DNA of 64,000 nt from Fusarium oxysporum f. sp. lycopersici 4287 (taxonomy: Eukaryota; Ascomycota; Sordariomycetes; Hypocreales; Nectriaceae), in assembly GCF_000149955.1 (NCBI RefSeq), contig NC_030995.1:1240001-1304000 (forward strand). The letters run 5' to 3'. A program made the position numbers and the translations under genes. The notes under the pieces were generated by a model. The model did not search any database. It was not told the DNA's origin and worked only from the letters and a program-made list of their open reading frames with translations. Below are positions 11,343 to 22,128 of the stretch, one piece after another (positions within the stretch are counted from its first letter, which is position 1; every line of letters begins with the position of its first letter).

Positions 11343-12405
11343 ATGTCTATGTCAGTCGAAGATGCCACCAAAGTGCGAGAGGGTTTCCCTAAACCCTTTC
11401 CCAATATTCCCAACAATGTGGTTGAGCAGCTTCGCTTGAATGGTAAGGTCCTCGTTGTTAATGGGGCTGCCGATGGTCTAGGGTATTCGGTAGCCGAGGG
11501 CTACGCTGAGGCAGGCGGAAACGTTGCTCTTTGGTATAACTCGTGAGTTGCTCATAATACTTTCCTTTCGATCGATGTCATCAAACTGATCTAATCTGTG
11601 TTTCAGGAATGAGGCTGCTATTGAAAAGGCTCGACTACTCTCAGAGCAACATGGCATCAAGGCATCTGCTTACAAGGTCGATGGTGGGTACCTTTCTCTG
11701 GATAGAGCCTCTAGCAGCAGCTAACACGAATGTTTCCCTCAGTATCCGACTCACAGCAGATTCAAGATGCCCTAAAGGCTGTTCTTGATGATTTTGGCAA
11801 GATCGATGTTTATGTTGCAAATGCAGGTGAGCATTTTCCATACTATCGAGCACGTATGAGTTTAAGGGAACTAAGAAATATCTAATAGGCATGGCAATTT
11901 CCAAACCAATTCTTGAACAAACTCTGGAAGAATACAGGAAGCAGATGTCGGTGAATGGTAAGTGATCAGTCCCAACGTCTCTGGTTCTACTGACAACCAT
12001 GTAGTCGACGGCGTTGTCTTCTCTGCCAAATACGCCGGTGAGATTTTCAAGCGTCAGGGTTTCGGCAACTTCATCATCACCTCCAGCATGAGTGCCCACA
12101 TCGTCAACGTTCCAACTGATCAACCAGTCTATAACGGTAGCAAGGCCTTTATAACACACTTTGGAAAGTCTCTTGCTAGGGAATGGCGCGAGTTTGCTCG
12201 TGTGAATATCGTATCTCCTGGTTTCTTTGATACGAAGATGGGTGCGAGCCCTGAGGCGCTTAATGAGGCGTATCGCATGGCTGTTCTTGGAAGGCAGGGA
12301 CATGTCAAGGAGATCAAGGGTCTTTACTTGTACCTTGCTAGCGATGCTTCAACTTATATGACTGGAAGCGATCTGCTGATTGATGGAGGCTACGTGTTGC
12401 CTTAA
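11343..12405 (+). CDS. SDR, sorbose/L-xylulose reductase-like
   Basis: NAD(P)-dependent short-chain dehydrogenase resembling fungal sorbose/L-xylulose reductases. Five exons (11343-11542, 11607-11683, 11743-11826, 11889-11957, 12005-12405) with introns of 64, 59, 62 and 47 nt give 276 aa. The N-terminal tail ending in LRLNGKV is typical of that subgroup. The cofactor loop is NGAADGLG instead of TGxxxGxG, then YKVDVSD, VANAG, the catalytic Ser in ITSSMSAH and YNGSK. The C-terminal MTGSDLLIDGG block is the usual SDR dimer/cofactor segment. The start is ATG 11343; an ATG six bases later is also possible. The next gene is a sorbitol/xylitol-type dehydrogenase, so the pair may act on sugars and polyols, or both may belong to the nearby ligase cluster. 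Confidence 0.9.
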
Positions 12406-13080
12406 GACAGTTGAAGAAAGGGACTCTAAAGTATCATAGATTTATTTTACGATGGTCAGTATTCAACAAGAGTATAAATATCCATACAATAATGATCGCT
12501 GAGTTGAGTCCGAGGATGATTTCACATTATCATCTGTCTGCGTAATCTATATAGAAGAAAAGACTATCTAGTGCGGAAAAGCCTACTGGTATTTAAGCTA
12601 ATTTTTCCCATTGAAACTCTATAGCTGATCAAACTATCTTTCTCATCACAATCACGAAAATCAAACTTCGTATATACTATCGATGGCTCTTTAAAGATAT
12701 TATCGAATTATCATATCCAAGTCAACTATGCAAATGGCCTTTTCATGTCATAGAACGCACTCATTGTCTCATGAATTTCACTCATTCTTTATTGATCTCG
12801 ATTGTGTACTGGATTGGCCTACTACAACTCGGTCATCCCCAACAAATCAATTCTCTGTTCTGATTGCTCACGATGGAGAGGTGACATCGCTAATGCAGTC
12901 ATGCTTCCCCTCCTTCGGAGGACAGTGACCCGAAGAGAATTATCACCTGACTGCGGCTACAGTAGGAGCCGTGTCGAATACATATATATATTGTAGCATA
13001 GATTTCATGGATTTAACAGCATCCGTACAGTTGCATCTTTAGCCTTTTGATCCCAAACCTTTTCTACCTAACTTGACACT
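12406..13080. other. Intergenic, SDR / alcohol dehydrogenase
   Basis: 675 bp, AT-rich, between two plus-strand genes. It should carry the SDR terminator and the dehydrogenase promoter. No credible ORF was found. Confidence 0.5.
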
Positions 13081-14249
13081 ATGAGCGAGACGGTCAGTAT
13101 CGCCCTAGCTTTTGATAAATAATGGACTGACAAAAGGTTGATAGAATCCATCATGTTTTCTGCATGGCCCCGAAGACGCTCGCTTCGGTGAAAGGCCAAT
13201 CCCTCATATTGAAGATCCGCATGATGTAATTGTGAAGATTGCATACACAGGTGTTTGTGGTAGCGATGTGAGTATCAACCCAACAGTCTTCGATATAACG
13301 CTGACAGTAGCAGGTTCATTTCTGGACAGAAGGCGGATTTGCACGAAGGGTATCTGAGGAGCATCCTCTAGTGATGGGTCACGAAGCTTCGGGAATTATC
13401 CACAAAGTCGGCCCAGCGGTTTCGAACCTCAAGCCTGGTGATCGCGTGGCTATTGAACCGGGCTTCTCGTGTAAGAGTTGCACATACTGCAAATCCGGAC
13501 GATACAATCTCTGCCAGAAGATGAAGTTCGCTGCGGATCCCCCGTCGACTCACGGAACGCTTTCTCGATATTTCAAGATCCCAGAGGACTTCGCATATAG
13601 GATTCCCGACTCCATCAGCCTGGAAGAGGCTGTTCTCGTGGAACCTTTGAGTGTCGCTGTCCATGGTGTTCGTCTCGCCGATGTACGGCCTGGCCATAGA
13701 GTCATAGTCCAAGGAGCGGGGGCTGTGGGCTATCTCACAGCGGCAACAGCGTGGGCCTATGGAGCCAAGCAGGTTATCATCACCGATATCAACGCGAATA
13801 AACTTGAGTTTGCAGAAAAAGGTCTCAATTGCCAAACGTTCAAGCCCCAGTCGAGTTCAACACCTGAACAAGAAGCTGCCAGGTTGAAACAAGAGACTGG
13901 TCTTGTCGACGGTGCTGACGTTGTCTTGGAATGCACCGGAGTCGAATCATCAGCACAACTTGGTATCTATACCTTGAGACGCGGAGGTGTTTTTGTTCAA
14001 ATTGGACTTGGCAAAGCTATGCAGACTTTGCCTCTTCATGCCATGTGCGAGAGAGAAATGGTATTGAAAACCTCGTTTCGATATGGTCCTGGGGATTTCG
14101 AAATTGCTCTTGGGCTTCTTGAATCCGGAAAGGTGTCGGTTTCGTCTCTGATCAGTAGCGTTACCCCCTTCAATCAAGCCCCGGAAGCGTGGAAGAAAAC
14201 TATGAATGGTGAGGGAATCAAGAATCTGATTGAAGGGGTCAAGGATTGA
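13081..14249 (+). CDS. Zinc-dependent alcohol dehydrogenase (sorbitol/xylitol dehydrogenase-like)
   Basis: Medium-chain dehydrogenase of the polyol dehydrogenase group, expected to oxidise sorbitol, xylitol or a related polyol with NAD. Three exons: a 12-nt first exon (13081-13092, MSET), 13145-13267 and 13314-14249; the introns are short (52 and 46 nt). Total 356 aa. Visible features are the catalytic-zinc Cys in YTGVCGSDVHFW, GHEASG with the His-Glu pair, a four-cysteine structural zinc loop (CKSCTYCKSGRYNLC), and the GAGAVG nucleotide-binding turn followed by an acidic ITDIN, which favours NAD over NADP. The splice junctions restore each motif exactly. It lies on the same strand as the preceding SDR; a reductase/dehydrogenase pair of this type is the layout of the fungal pentose/polyol pathway. 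Confidence 0.93.
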
Positions 14250-14833
14250 GATGGATGCTCAAGAACCAATGTCAAGTTCAATACCTGGATACAGCAACTA
14301 CTGAGAGCCCATCATTGCGGGTGCTTTAGATATATCCGAGAAGAAGAAAAGAGTACCATTCCTGGGTGCCGAGTACACATTCCTGTTCTGATATGGCATC
14401 TTCTTGTCTTAGACAGTGACACTATTCCCGTCGCAATGCCGCTAGTCCCCATCCCGTCCGACAATAAAACCTCGACACGACTATCAAAACGACGACGAAG
14501 AATCAATCTGATTTCGAGGAAGGACAATAGTTTAGTGAATTAATCCATATCAAGGCACTCTTTAAATAAACAGATGTCTTTTTATTTTCTTATTATCTGC
14601 TTTAAGCCTGTCCCTCCATTTCCTGATCCATCCATCGGGTAGTTAATAAGTTACCTAGTGTGTCAATTTCATTGTAGCCCGCTTACCACTCCACCTGTTC
14701 AGTGGTTAGCGAGGATAACTAATCATGACTCAATCGCAAACTCTGCTCCGATCTAGACTCGTATAAGTTCAAGAAATTGGCCATTGATTTTCATACTCAA
14801 GTTATCCATTTTCGCAAGCATAGTTTGGTGATC
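14250..14833. other. Intergenic, dehydrogenase / dipeptidase
   Basis: 584 bp between two plus-strand genes. An in-frame ATG at 14777 could lengthen the dipeptidase by 19 residues. Nothing else is recognisable. Confidence 0.45.
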
Positions 14834-16415
14834 ATGACCGATTCGTCACCAACTGTGACCTCGCCGCCCCGACGAAATAGCCAGCAGGCGAACACTCCTC
14901 AATCAACGACGTCAACTAATAACAATCGCGATGGGGCATTGGTACTGCACGCCAATTCCTCAGCCACAGCTTGGTGGTCACGATTTCGATATCCAGTCAT
15001 CACTGCTGGGATCGTGCTTTTACTGAGTCCATTTACCTTCTTATGGCCTGGTCAAGAGTCAATTGATCCCACGAATTATGCAGAGCGTACCAAGCGAATC
15101 CTCAAGACGACGCCGTAAGCTGACTCTTGATCTTACTTAAGAGAATTGCACTGACAGTCCACAGTTTAATTGACGGCCACAATGATCTACCGTTCATGCT
15201 TCGTCTTGAACTCAAGAACCGCATTTACGATGAACGTTTCGACTTTAACAATCGATTGCTGGGCCATACAGATTTACAGCGGCTGAGGCAAGGCATGGTC
15301 GGAGGTCAATTCTGGAGCGTGTATGTAGACTGCGATGAACAGCAAAAGCACTTTGAGGATCCTTCTGTGAGTGGCAATTCTTTCGCTAAATCTTCCGTCG
15401 TGTTTGACCGTTGCTAATCTCCTCAAAGTGGATCGTCCGAGACACGCTTGAACAAATTGACGTGACTCGACGTTTCATCCGAGAGCACCCCAAAGACTTG
15501 GAGTACTGTGATACTGCTGCCTGCGCTAGAAAGGCGTTCAAAGCAGGTCGTATCGCAAGCATGATTGGCATTGAAGGTGGCCACCAGGTTGGCGGCAGCA
15601 TTGCAAGCCTTCGGCAGATGTACGAACTGGGAGCGCGATATATGACCATTACACACAATTGTGACAATGCATTTGCCATGGCAGCTTCAACCGTTGCCTC
15701 TGGGACTGCAGATTCTGGGCTTGCGAAACTCGGAAAGGTAGCAATCAAGGAGATGAACCGGCTGGGAATGATGGTTGATCTATCGCACGTTTCTCATCAG
15801 ACGATGAGGGATGTTCTCAGCATTGCTCGAGCACCAGTCATCTTCTCACATTCTGGAGCATACGCCATTGAACCGCATCTTCGAAACGTCCCCGACGATG
15901 TTCTTCGCCAGGTCAAGCACAATGGTGGCATCGTTATGGCTGTGTTCCTCAATCGTTTCCTCAACATGAAGCATCCCGAACAAGCATCAATACACGATGT
16001 CGCTGATCATATCTTCCACATCGCAGAAGTATGTGGCTGGACTTGCATTGGAATCGGTGCTGATTTCTTTGGCATGTCAAACGTGCCTATTGGGCTAGAA
16101 GATGTTTCCAAGTATCCCAGTTTGATGGAGGTGCTCATGCAGCGAGGCGCAACAGATGAGCAGATCCGTCTGCTCGCAGGAGAAAATATTCTCCGAGTTT
16201 GGGGAAATATTGAAAAGAGTGCTAAAGTAATTCAGGCTACCGGTGAGAAACCTGTCGAAGAGGAATATGAACGACGAGAGTGGCATAAGGGATTTTCAAC
16301 TGACCCCTATATGCTGAGGGGAGGGCTTGAGGAGGCCTTGAAGAATGGGGCTAAGATTGAGGAAGATGTTTTCGATTTAGATGCCGAAGGAAGGCCTAAG
16401 ATTCTGTCTACTTAG
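14834..16415 (+). CDS. Membrane dipeptidase (peptidase M19)
   Basis: Zinc dipeptidase of the renal-dipeptidase family, which cleaves dipeptides and some cyclic or dehydro-dipeptides. Exons 14834-15114, 15165-15366 and 15429-16415 (introns 50 and 62 nt) give 489 aa. The N terminus is a Ser/Thr/Asn-rich cytosolic tail of about 55 residues, then one hydrophobic segment (YPVITAGIVLLLSPF, about 56-74), so a type II membrane protein with a lumenal or external catalytic domain is likely. The metal ligands are visible in DGHNDLP, the bridging Glu in IGIEGGHQ, SHVSH and FSHSGA. The C-terminal GENILRVW block is typical. It ends 233 bp from the convergent M28 aminopeptidase. M19 enzymes act in several fungal biosynthetic clusters on glutathione- or peptide-derived intermediates, so a role in the neighbouring ligase cluster is possible but unproven. 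Confidence 0.93.
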
Positions 16416-16648
16416 ATTTTATTGATAAGAGAAATCATGAAAGTTTCGTACCAAGCTGTATTTGTTTGCCTATTAAGAATGCGAAACCATGGGGTTCGTA
16501 AATAGATTTCAGATCCCCTTCATCCTAGGCAGCAGAAGCTCGGCATTGCAAATACTAGCAAATAATTTCATCATTATTCAAAAGTTGAAAATATGGTGAA
16601 ACAAACCTCCATCATGTGTAGAGTACTTGACAATCGTTAACCAATGCC

Positions 16649-18229
16649 TCACATAAAGACCTTCCTCTCACTCCCACAGCTATGCACCTTCTCTGCACCT
16701 CGGGCAACATTCGCCCACCGAACCAGGTTTCTTGCTACTCCGCGCTTGCTCAAAGGGTTGACAGTTGAGCTTTCATGCATAGGTACCTCATCTACACTCA
16801 AGGCAAGACTTGCAGCGGCGTAGCCGGCAGCCTTAGCATTGACGAGGAATGCTTCCTGGTTGATGTTCTTGATGTCATCACATGGAGTATGATAGCAAGC
16901 ATCTTGCGGAACACCAGCGCCTGTGAAGATACCGGATGTGGGAATACCAAGTTCAAGGAAGCCCACATAGTCTGAAGACGCCCCCAAAGGGTCTGTGGCG
17001 TGTTAGCGGAGTCCATTGAATAGATTTTATGAGGAAGGATTTACGTGTACTCAGCGGGATACCCTTTATTAGTTAAAAACTCATGGAGATATTTCGCGCC
17101 AGATTTGTGTGCATTGGAGTCAGCATATACGATGTAGTAAGGCTGTGGAGAGGCAATCATGTCGTAGTTGTAGTAAAATCGTATCTTGCTGGCCTCATCC
17201 CTGGACAAGTTGGAGACATAGTAAGTCGATCCAATCATCCCACTCTCTTCAGCGCCCCAAAAGGCAAATCGAAGCTTGTTTTTGAAGTTTTTATACTTCT
17301 TGACTGACTCGGCGATGCTGAGTAGGGCGGCGACACCGCTTCCGTTATCATTAATGCCAGGGCCTTCTTGAATAGAGTCAAGATGAGCACCCAGCATCAC
17401 AACACTATTAGAATCACCAGCCTTGGTATCTGCAATGATCTGCCAAGTTTCGCGCTTTTCAGTCAAGACATCGATGGTCAGATTGACCTCTAGGTTCTCC
17501 CCTGCTTTAAGACGTTCGGCCCAAGAATTTCCCTTGTCGTACGTGACGACACCAGCAGGTGCAAGTTTACCAAAGTTCTCAGCTCCGAGGGAGCCGGATC
17601 CCGCCGTTTGGTTGGAATTATCATTGAAGACGATGGCTGCTGAAGCACCGTTATCCTTGGCCAATTTGAGCTTGTTTGCAAACTGGCATTTCCCGCGCTT
17701 GATCAAAGCAACCTTCCCTTTGACGTCGATGTCTTTCCATTGGTCTTCGAAACAGCCTGAGCCACGAACATCGTCTATGGGGATGAGGGCCAAAGAGGCT
17801 GTTACTCCGTCGGGTAGGGGAGTGGCGTGATTGTACTGCAGTGAGACCACATCGACGTGTTCTCCATCGGGACCTGTCAAAACAATCTTTCGAGTTTGGG
17901 AAAAATGATTCTTGAATGGCTGAACTGTGATAGCGAAATGGCTACCGCCGCCCAAACGAGAAAGAACAAAATCAAGCGATGCCTTGTAACCTGGGAGTCC
18001 AAAGGCCCGGTTATTGCTGTTGTCGTGGGCAATTTTGTATAAAGCTTGAAGTGTCTTGTCGAGACTACAGATCATTAGTTTTTGATCCTCAAAAGGTATA
18101 AGTTCAGAGGATGATTCGTTACTCTTCTGCTTTGATATCATCCGCTACACGTTGGGGAGTGAGCTGTTTGTATGCACAAGCTCTGGCAGAGAATATCGCC
18201 AGAGCGCGTATGAAACTATTGACCTTCAT
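16649..18229 (-). pseudogene. Secreted M28 aminopeptidase with PA domain, G5-run frameshift
   Basis: Secreted zinc aminopeptidase like fungal aminopeptidase Y/leucine aminopeptidase 2. Exons 18229-18123 (signal peptide), 18064-17045 and 16992-16649; introns 18065-18122 and 16993-17044. A PA domain with the SGCFEDQW/GKVALIKRGKCQF block precedes the peptidase domain. Zinc ligands are visible in GAHLDS, INDNGSG, EESG, YNYDM and the final CYHTPCDD. The exon sum is 1471 nt, one over a multiple of three. The excess sits in a run of five G (CCCCC at 16981-16985 on the plus strand) just after the last splice acceptor. With four G the protein reads YTPFGASSDYVGF, exactly the family pattern; with five it shifts and stops early. 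A homopolymer base-call error is plausible, so the gene may be intact in the living strain. Confidence 0.88.
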
Positions 18230-18848
18230 CTCGAAGTCTAACAAAGGGAAGGACTTGTGTCGTTTTCAAAGCGACTCAGAAGATTTCATTAGTTAAATAG
18301 AGAGAGAATATATTGCGAACAGCTGTGCCTTCGCAAAGGAATGCCACCCTCGCGCTCGAACCATATTCTTTAGCTCTTACAAGAACCCAAAACCCGGCAG
18401 AATCCTTCGAATCCTGCCAAACTTTGATGAGCCACAGGTAATATTAGAAAGGTATCACAAAATTGAAGGAATCGACCTGGGGAACGTTACTAGGCTAAAT
18501 ATTGAGGCGCGACTCTATTTGATATATGCTCCATTGGTTGAGGCTTAGATATGGTTTGAGAGCGAGCTGACCATTCAGTGCTCGAGTATGAATGGATCAA
18601 TTTATGCTAATACGGGAATAACCCAAATGTTCCAAGCGATAAAGATTACGAGCGAACCGAGGACCGTGTAGCGTTTTCCTGTGAGTAAGCATAAGGGCAG
18701 AGCGAAGAGATTCTGAAAAGGTTAACCAATCACACGAGTTCAGACACTCTGGTCTTTGATTTCACTAGACGTTGGACAATCATTTCCCTGCAATCAAATG
18801 CCCGAAAAGTCGGAGATACCTTATGATTTCTCATCGGTTTCGCGGTAT
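18230..18848. other. Intergenic, M28 peptidase / transcription-factor protein
   Basis: 619 bp between two minus-strand genes: the M28 promoter at the left and the regulator's terminator at the right. Small ORFs here look like noise. Confidence 0.45.
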
Positions 18849-20417
18849 TTAACCAACCCTGGCTATCTCCTGACTATTCACGGCCTCTTCCAGCCTACTG
18901 AACTGGCCTTCAAAGGAATCAACCCAAGCAATCTGTCTCAGCATTCCTTCTAGTTCGATCCAGTTCAAACCAAGTCGTTCAATCGTAAGAGCTATCCTCT
19001 TAGTCATCCAGCTTCTGTCACAAGTTCCTTCGGTCACTGCCGCTATAACTTGTACCCAGACCTGAAGTTCTTCCAACCCATCCCACGATATTTCATAACC
19101 TGTCAGTAGGTGCGACAGTTGAGGTTTGCGATACTGGATGGCGCCGACTGTGTGATGACTGTGCTCAGCGGCCGTGACGAGAAACCTCAAAGCGGCCAAA
19201 CGAACGACTTGGTGAATTTGTGATATCCTAGAAGAATGCCCCTCTGGCCCTTCTGATGGTGTGTGCCTTGGCACCAGGAGAAGAAAGTATGAGCTATGCA
19301 GGATGGTTTCACAGTAACGGAATGTCGACTCCTCCCAGTGTTGAGACGCCTTAGCAACTCTTGTCAGTGATAGAAGAACTGAACATAAATCTGAGAGAAC
19401 TGGCGACAAATCCCTCAAAGCCTTTAAAGTTTTTGCCAGAACATGGGTGATTGTGGGCTGTTCAAGCTGAGTCCATAGGTGAGAAGGAGCTGCAAATCTC
19501 GGCGGACGGTCCAGGGATAGGCTTCCAATAACATCTGACCTGCGAATATCAACTTGGTTAGTTTCCGATCAGTGTCGAGTTCTAACCATTGCCTACCAAA
19601 TTAAAGACAATAACAAATATGATGAACGAAACCTGTCTACTCCTCCGCGACCCCGCACCAAGGTCTCTAGGCCAGCCAGGTGGGTGCTGTATCGTTCGAC
19701 TTTACCTATGCTCATCTGTAGGCAGTTAGCGGGGGATTTCAGCTTTGATCTCAAACATTACATCATAGTTGGCAAGACCTATAACAGTGATCAAAATTTC
19801 GTCAGAAGGCACGCTATTCGATGTTTGTATCCTTTGGCTGGTGAAATGTAAACTGAGATTGTAGTGCTTCAACGCAGTTGAATCTTCTCGCCCAGAATGC
19901 ATATCACCTGTATACTCATTGCTATACAGGGCGGTCTCCGCAAGTGCAAGATTTAGAGTAGCCTGGTCGACAAGGCCGATAGCAAAGCACATCTCTCTGA
20001 CCTTGTCGCATATGGACGACTTTGGCCGAAGCACTGTCTTTTGTAAGGTTTGATAGTTCATGATAAATATTACTTACGAAAGGCTTCCATCATTTTAGCT
20101 CTAGTGTCAGTCCTGGAGTAGAGTGTCCGATCTGCACCTGGCTCAAGAAGCTGCATTGATGACTCCGACACTTCAGGCCTACAATTATCTGGTTGGTAGA
20201 ATGTGTATACCGGCTGGGTTTCGTGAAGTGCCAAAGTCTTTGAAATGTCCGGCTCGGTCCTTAACTTCCTACTACGCGTATTCTTTCTTCTTGATAATCC
20301 TATATCTTTCATCACATGCTGATGAATTTTGCGCTTGTTGTGCCGGTTTTTGACCTCGTCTGGGTGGCTCACGCTGACAAACTCGAGCTTCGACTCTATC
20401 CGAGTCGAGGCAGGCAT
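18849..20417 (-). CDS. Fungal transcription-factor-domain protein without zinc cluster
   Basis: Member of the large ascomycete family with a fungal-specific transcription factor domain but no N-terminal Zn2Cys6 cluster. Exons 20417-20138, 20072-19762, 19715-19597 and 19539-18849 (introns 65, 46 and 57 nt) sum to 1401 nt, 466 aa. The N terminus has the family's basic FVSVSHPDEVKNRH and KIHQHVMKDIG blocks. The middle has the helical EMCFAIGL, ALKHYNLSL and GLANYD blocks and the RGRGG loop. No DNA-binding motif is visible. The first intron is chosen because only donor GTGCAG at 20137 with acceptor TAAG at 20073 keeps the frame; the more obvious GTAAGT at 20077 does not. It borders the ligase block, so it may be a local regulator, but such genes are common and no evidence ties it to the cluster. 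Confidence 0.75.
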
Positions 20418-20850
20418 TCTGGTCGAGGGAAGATGGGGGCAGTCGATTAGTTCTCTATATGTATAGTTTTCATTAATGTGAGAAGATACGTGCTGGTGAT
20501 GATTGTAGATAAGCTGATATGTTTAGTGCATTCTTGATTCGTCAGCAACTTCCACGTTAGATCCAGCCAGAAAAGGACTGCAAGTGGATCGTGATAAGGT
20601 CACGCCAAAAAGCATAAAGAAAGTTGGTTCATGATTCTTGTTCTTCGGGTCTAGAAAGCAAGGCATCAAGTACAATTTCCAGTGCTCAACCTTGAGCCCC
20701 TGGTAAAGCCATGTCTAATAGGCTCCAATAAACAAGTTTGACCTGCGATGACTCGGCTTGCCAGAAAGCACATCGTACTACTTTACAACAACCGGAATCC
20801 TATCACTGACCTCCATTTTTGAGAGTTTCTCCCGCATATTACGTCTCAAC
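20418..20850. other. Intergenic, regulator / F-box gene
   Basis: 433 bp holding the regulator promoter and the F-box gene terminator, both minus strand. Nothing else is seen. Confidence 0.45.
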
Positions 20851-21469
20851 TCAATCCATAATGTAATCTGACTCGTCCTTGAACCAACATCCTGGACACT
20901 GTATGGATTCTCCTGTGCACCAAGACTCTGCTGCATCGTTGGCGGCACACAGATCCAGAAATCGTAGATTCTTCTTGCTTATCATCTCCTTCCAGTATGT
21001 CACTCGTTTAGGTCTATATCGAAGACAGTCGCAGCACAGCGCCATCGTCCGTTTGGGTTGACCTTTGGGAGTCAAGGGTCTCATGCGCTTGAGTAGGTCC
21101 TTGATATGTGAACAATAAGGTATGTCAGAGTACGCATGGCCACTGGCTGAGATAATGCGGAAGTCGGTAGACTGACAAAGACGATAGAATAAGGATTTGC
21201 AAGTGAGTCCAAGACAGAGTCTGTCTTCAACCTCGATATAGGACGTGATCTCGAGCAATATCTCATTTGGAAGAGTCTTAAATAGCGCCGATTGGTCTCG
21301 TTTGACTTGCGATAGCTATAGCGTGTTACTTTACTGTTCCTCTCGAATAGACGCGCTAGGTAGGTTGTTTCAATTGTCAAATACGTACCTGTTGCGGAAC
21401 GACAAACGGTGCGGTAGGACACAAGCGCGCGCGCATCTGACCATGTTTGTAGTAAATTGTGAAAGCCAT
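20851..21469 (-). CDS. F-box domain protein
   Basis: Short protein with an N-terminal F-box, the SKP1-binding module of SCF ubiquitin ligases. Exons 21469-21389 and 21315-20851 around a 73-nt intron give 181 aa. The F-box reads LFKTLPNEILLEITSY, then DRLCLGLTCKSLFYRL (about residues 37-72), with the usual Leu-Pro and Cys-Lys positions. The C-terminal half has paired cysteines (ALCCDCLRYRP and SIQCPGCWF) but no LRR or WD repeats, so the substrate-binding mode is unknown. The first exon is chosen because its donor (GTACGT) and the CTATAG acceptor are in phase. The frame is also open upstream, so the true start could be earlier. Such small F-box genes are frequent and fast-evolving in Fusarium-like genomes. 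Confidence 0.7.
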
Positions 21470-22128
21470 TTTGCTGAATAACAAGTAGCTGCGGGAGAAG
21501 TTGCAGTGATGTTTGTTAAGGAAAGTTCCCTGCGCAATACTTCGTCCTCGCGAGGTGAAAGGCGTTCTGAGCAAGAAGCCACAACAAGGAGAGTTGACGA
21601 AGCAAAAAGTCAAACTCGCGGTCGAACTCAATATGTCGTTATTGAGTTAGTTTCTGTCGTCATCTGAAGTAAGTAAAGGAATTGTTTACGTATTCTTCCG
21701 TTGAAAAATTGTGATGTGTCAAGATGAGGAAAATAAAACAGATCTCCAGTGAATAGGCATTGGCATCTTCCGGAATCAAGGTGGATGCTGAAACTGGCTG
21801 GCTGGCACTGGCGGGCTCCTCATATTCACCTCTCACGTTCTGGAACGGTAGACAAAGTTCATATTTCCATATTGCAATTTTCTTTGTTTTTATTTGATGG
21901 AATAACATCTCGTCTCTGTCGTTCCTGTACTCATGTACCTCTCAGCTTTCAAGTATGCCATAACCGCAAATATTGAACCCAAAGAGATTACATGGTTCAT
22001 AAGTCATAGCTCGACGCCCAAGTGTTTTCGGTGTAAAAGAATACATCAAGTTTAACTCCGAAGTTCATTCAGTTTCCAATACACATACCCAAGAATCGCT
22101 ACGATATGAACATGGTCATGGCGGAAAG

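Noticed and set aside
16416..16648. Possible shared operon-like unit of dipeptidase and aminopeptidase
   Set aside because: The two genes are convergent, so they cannot share a transcript or promoter.
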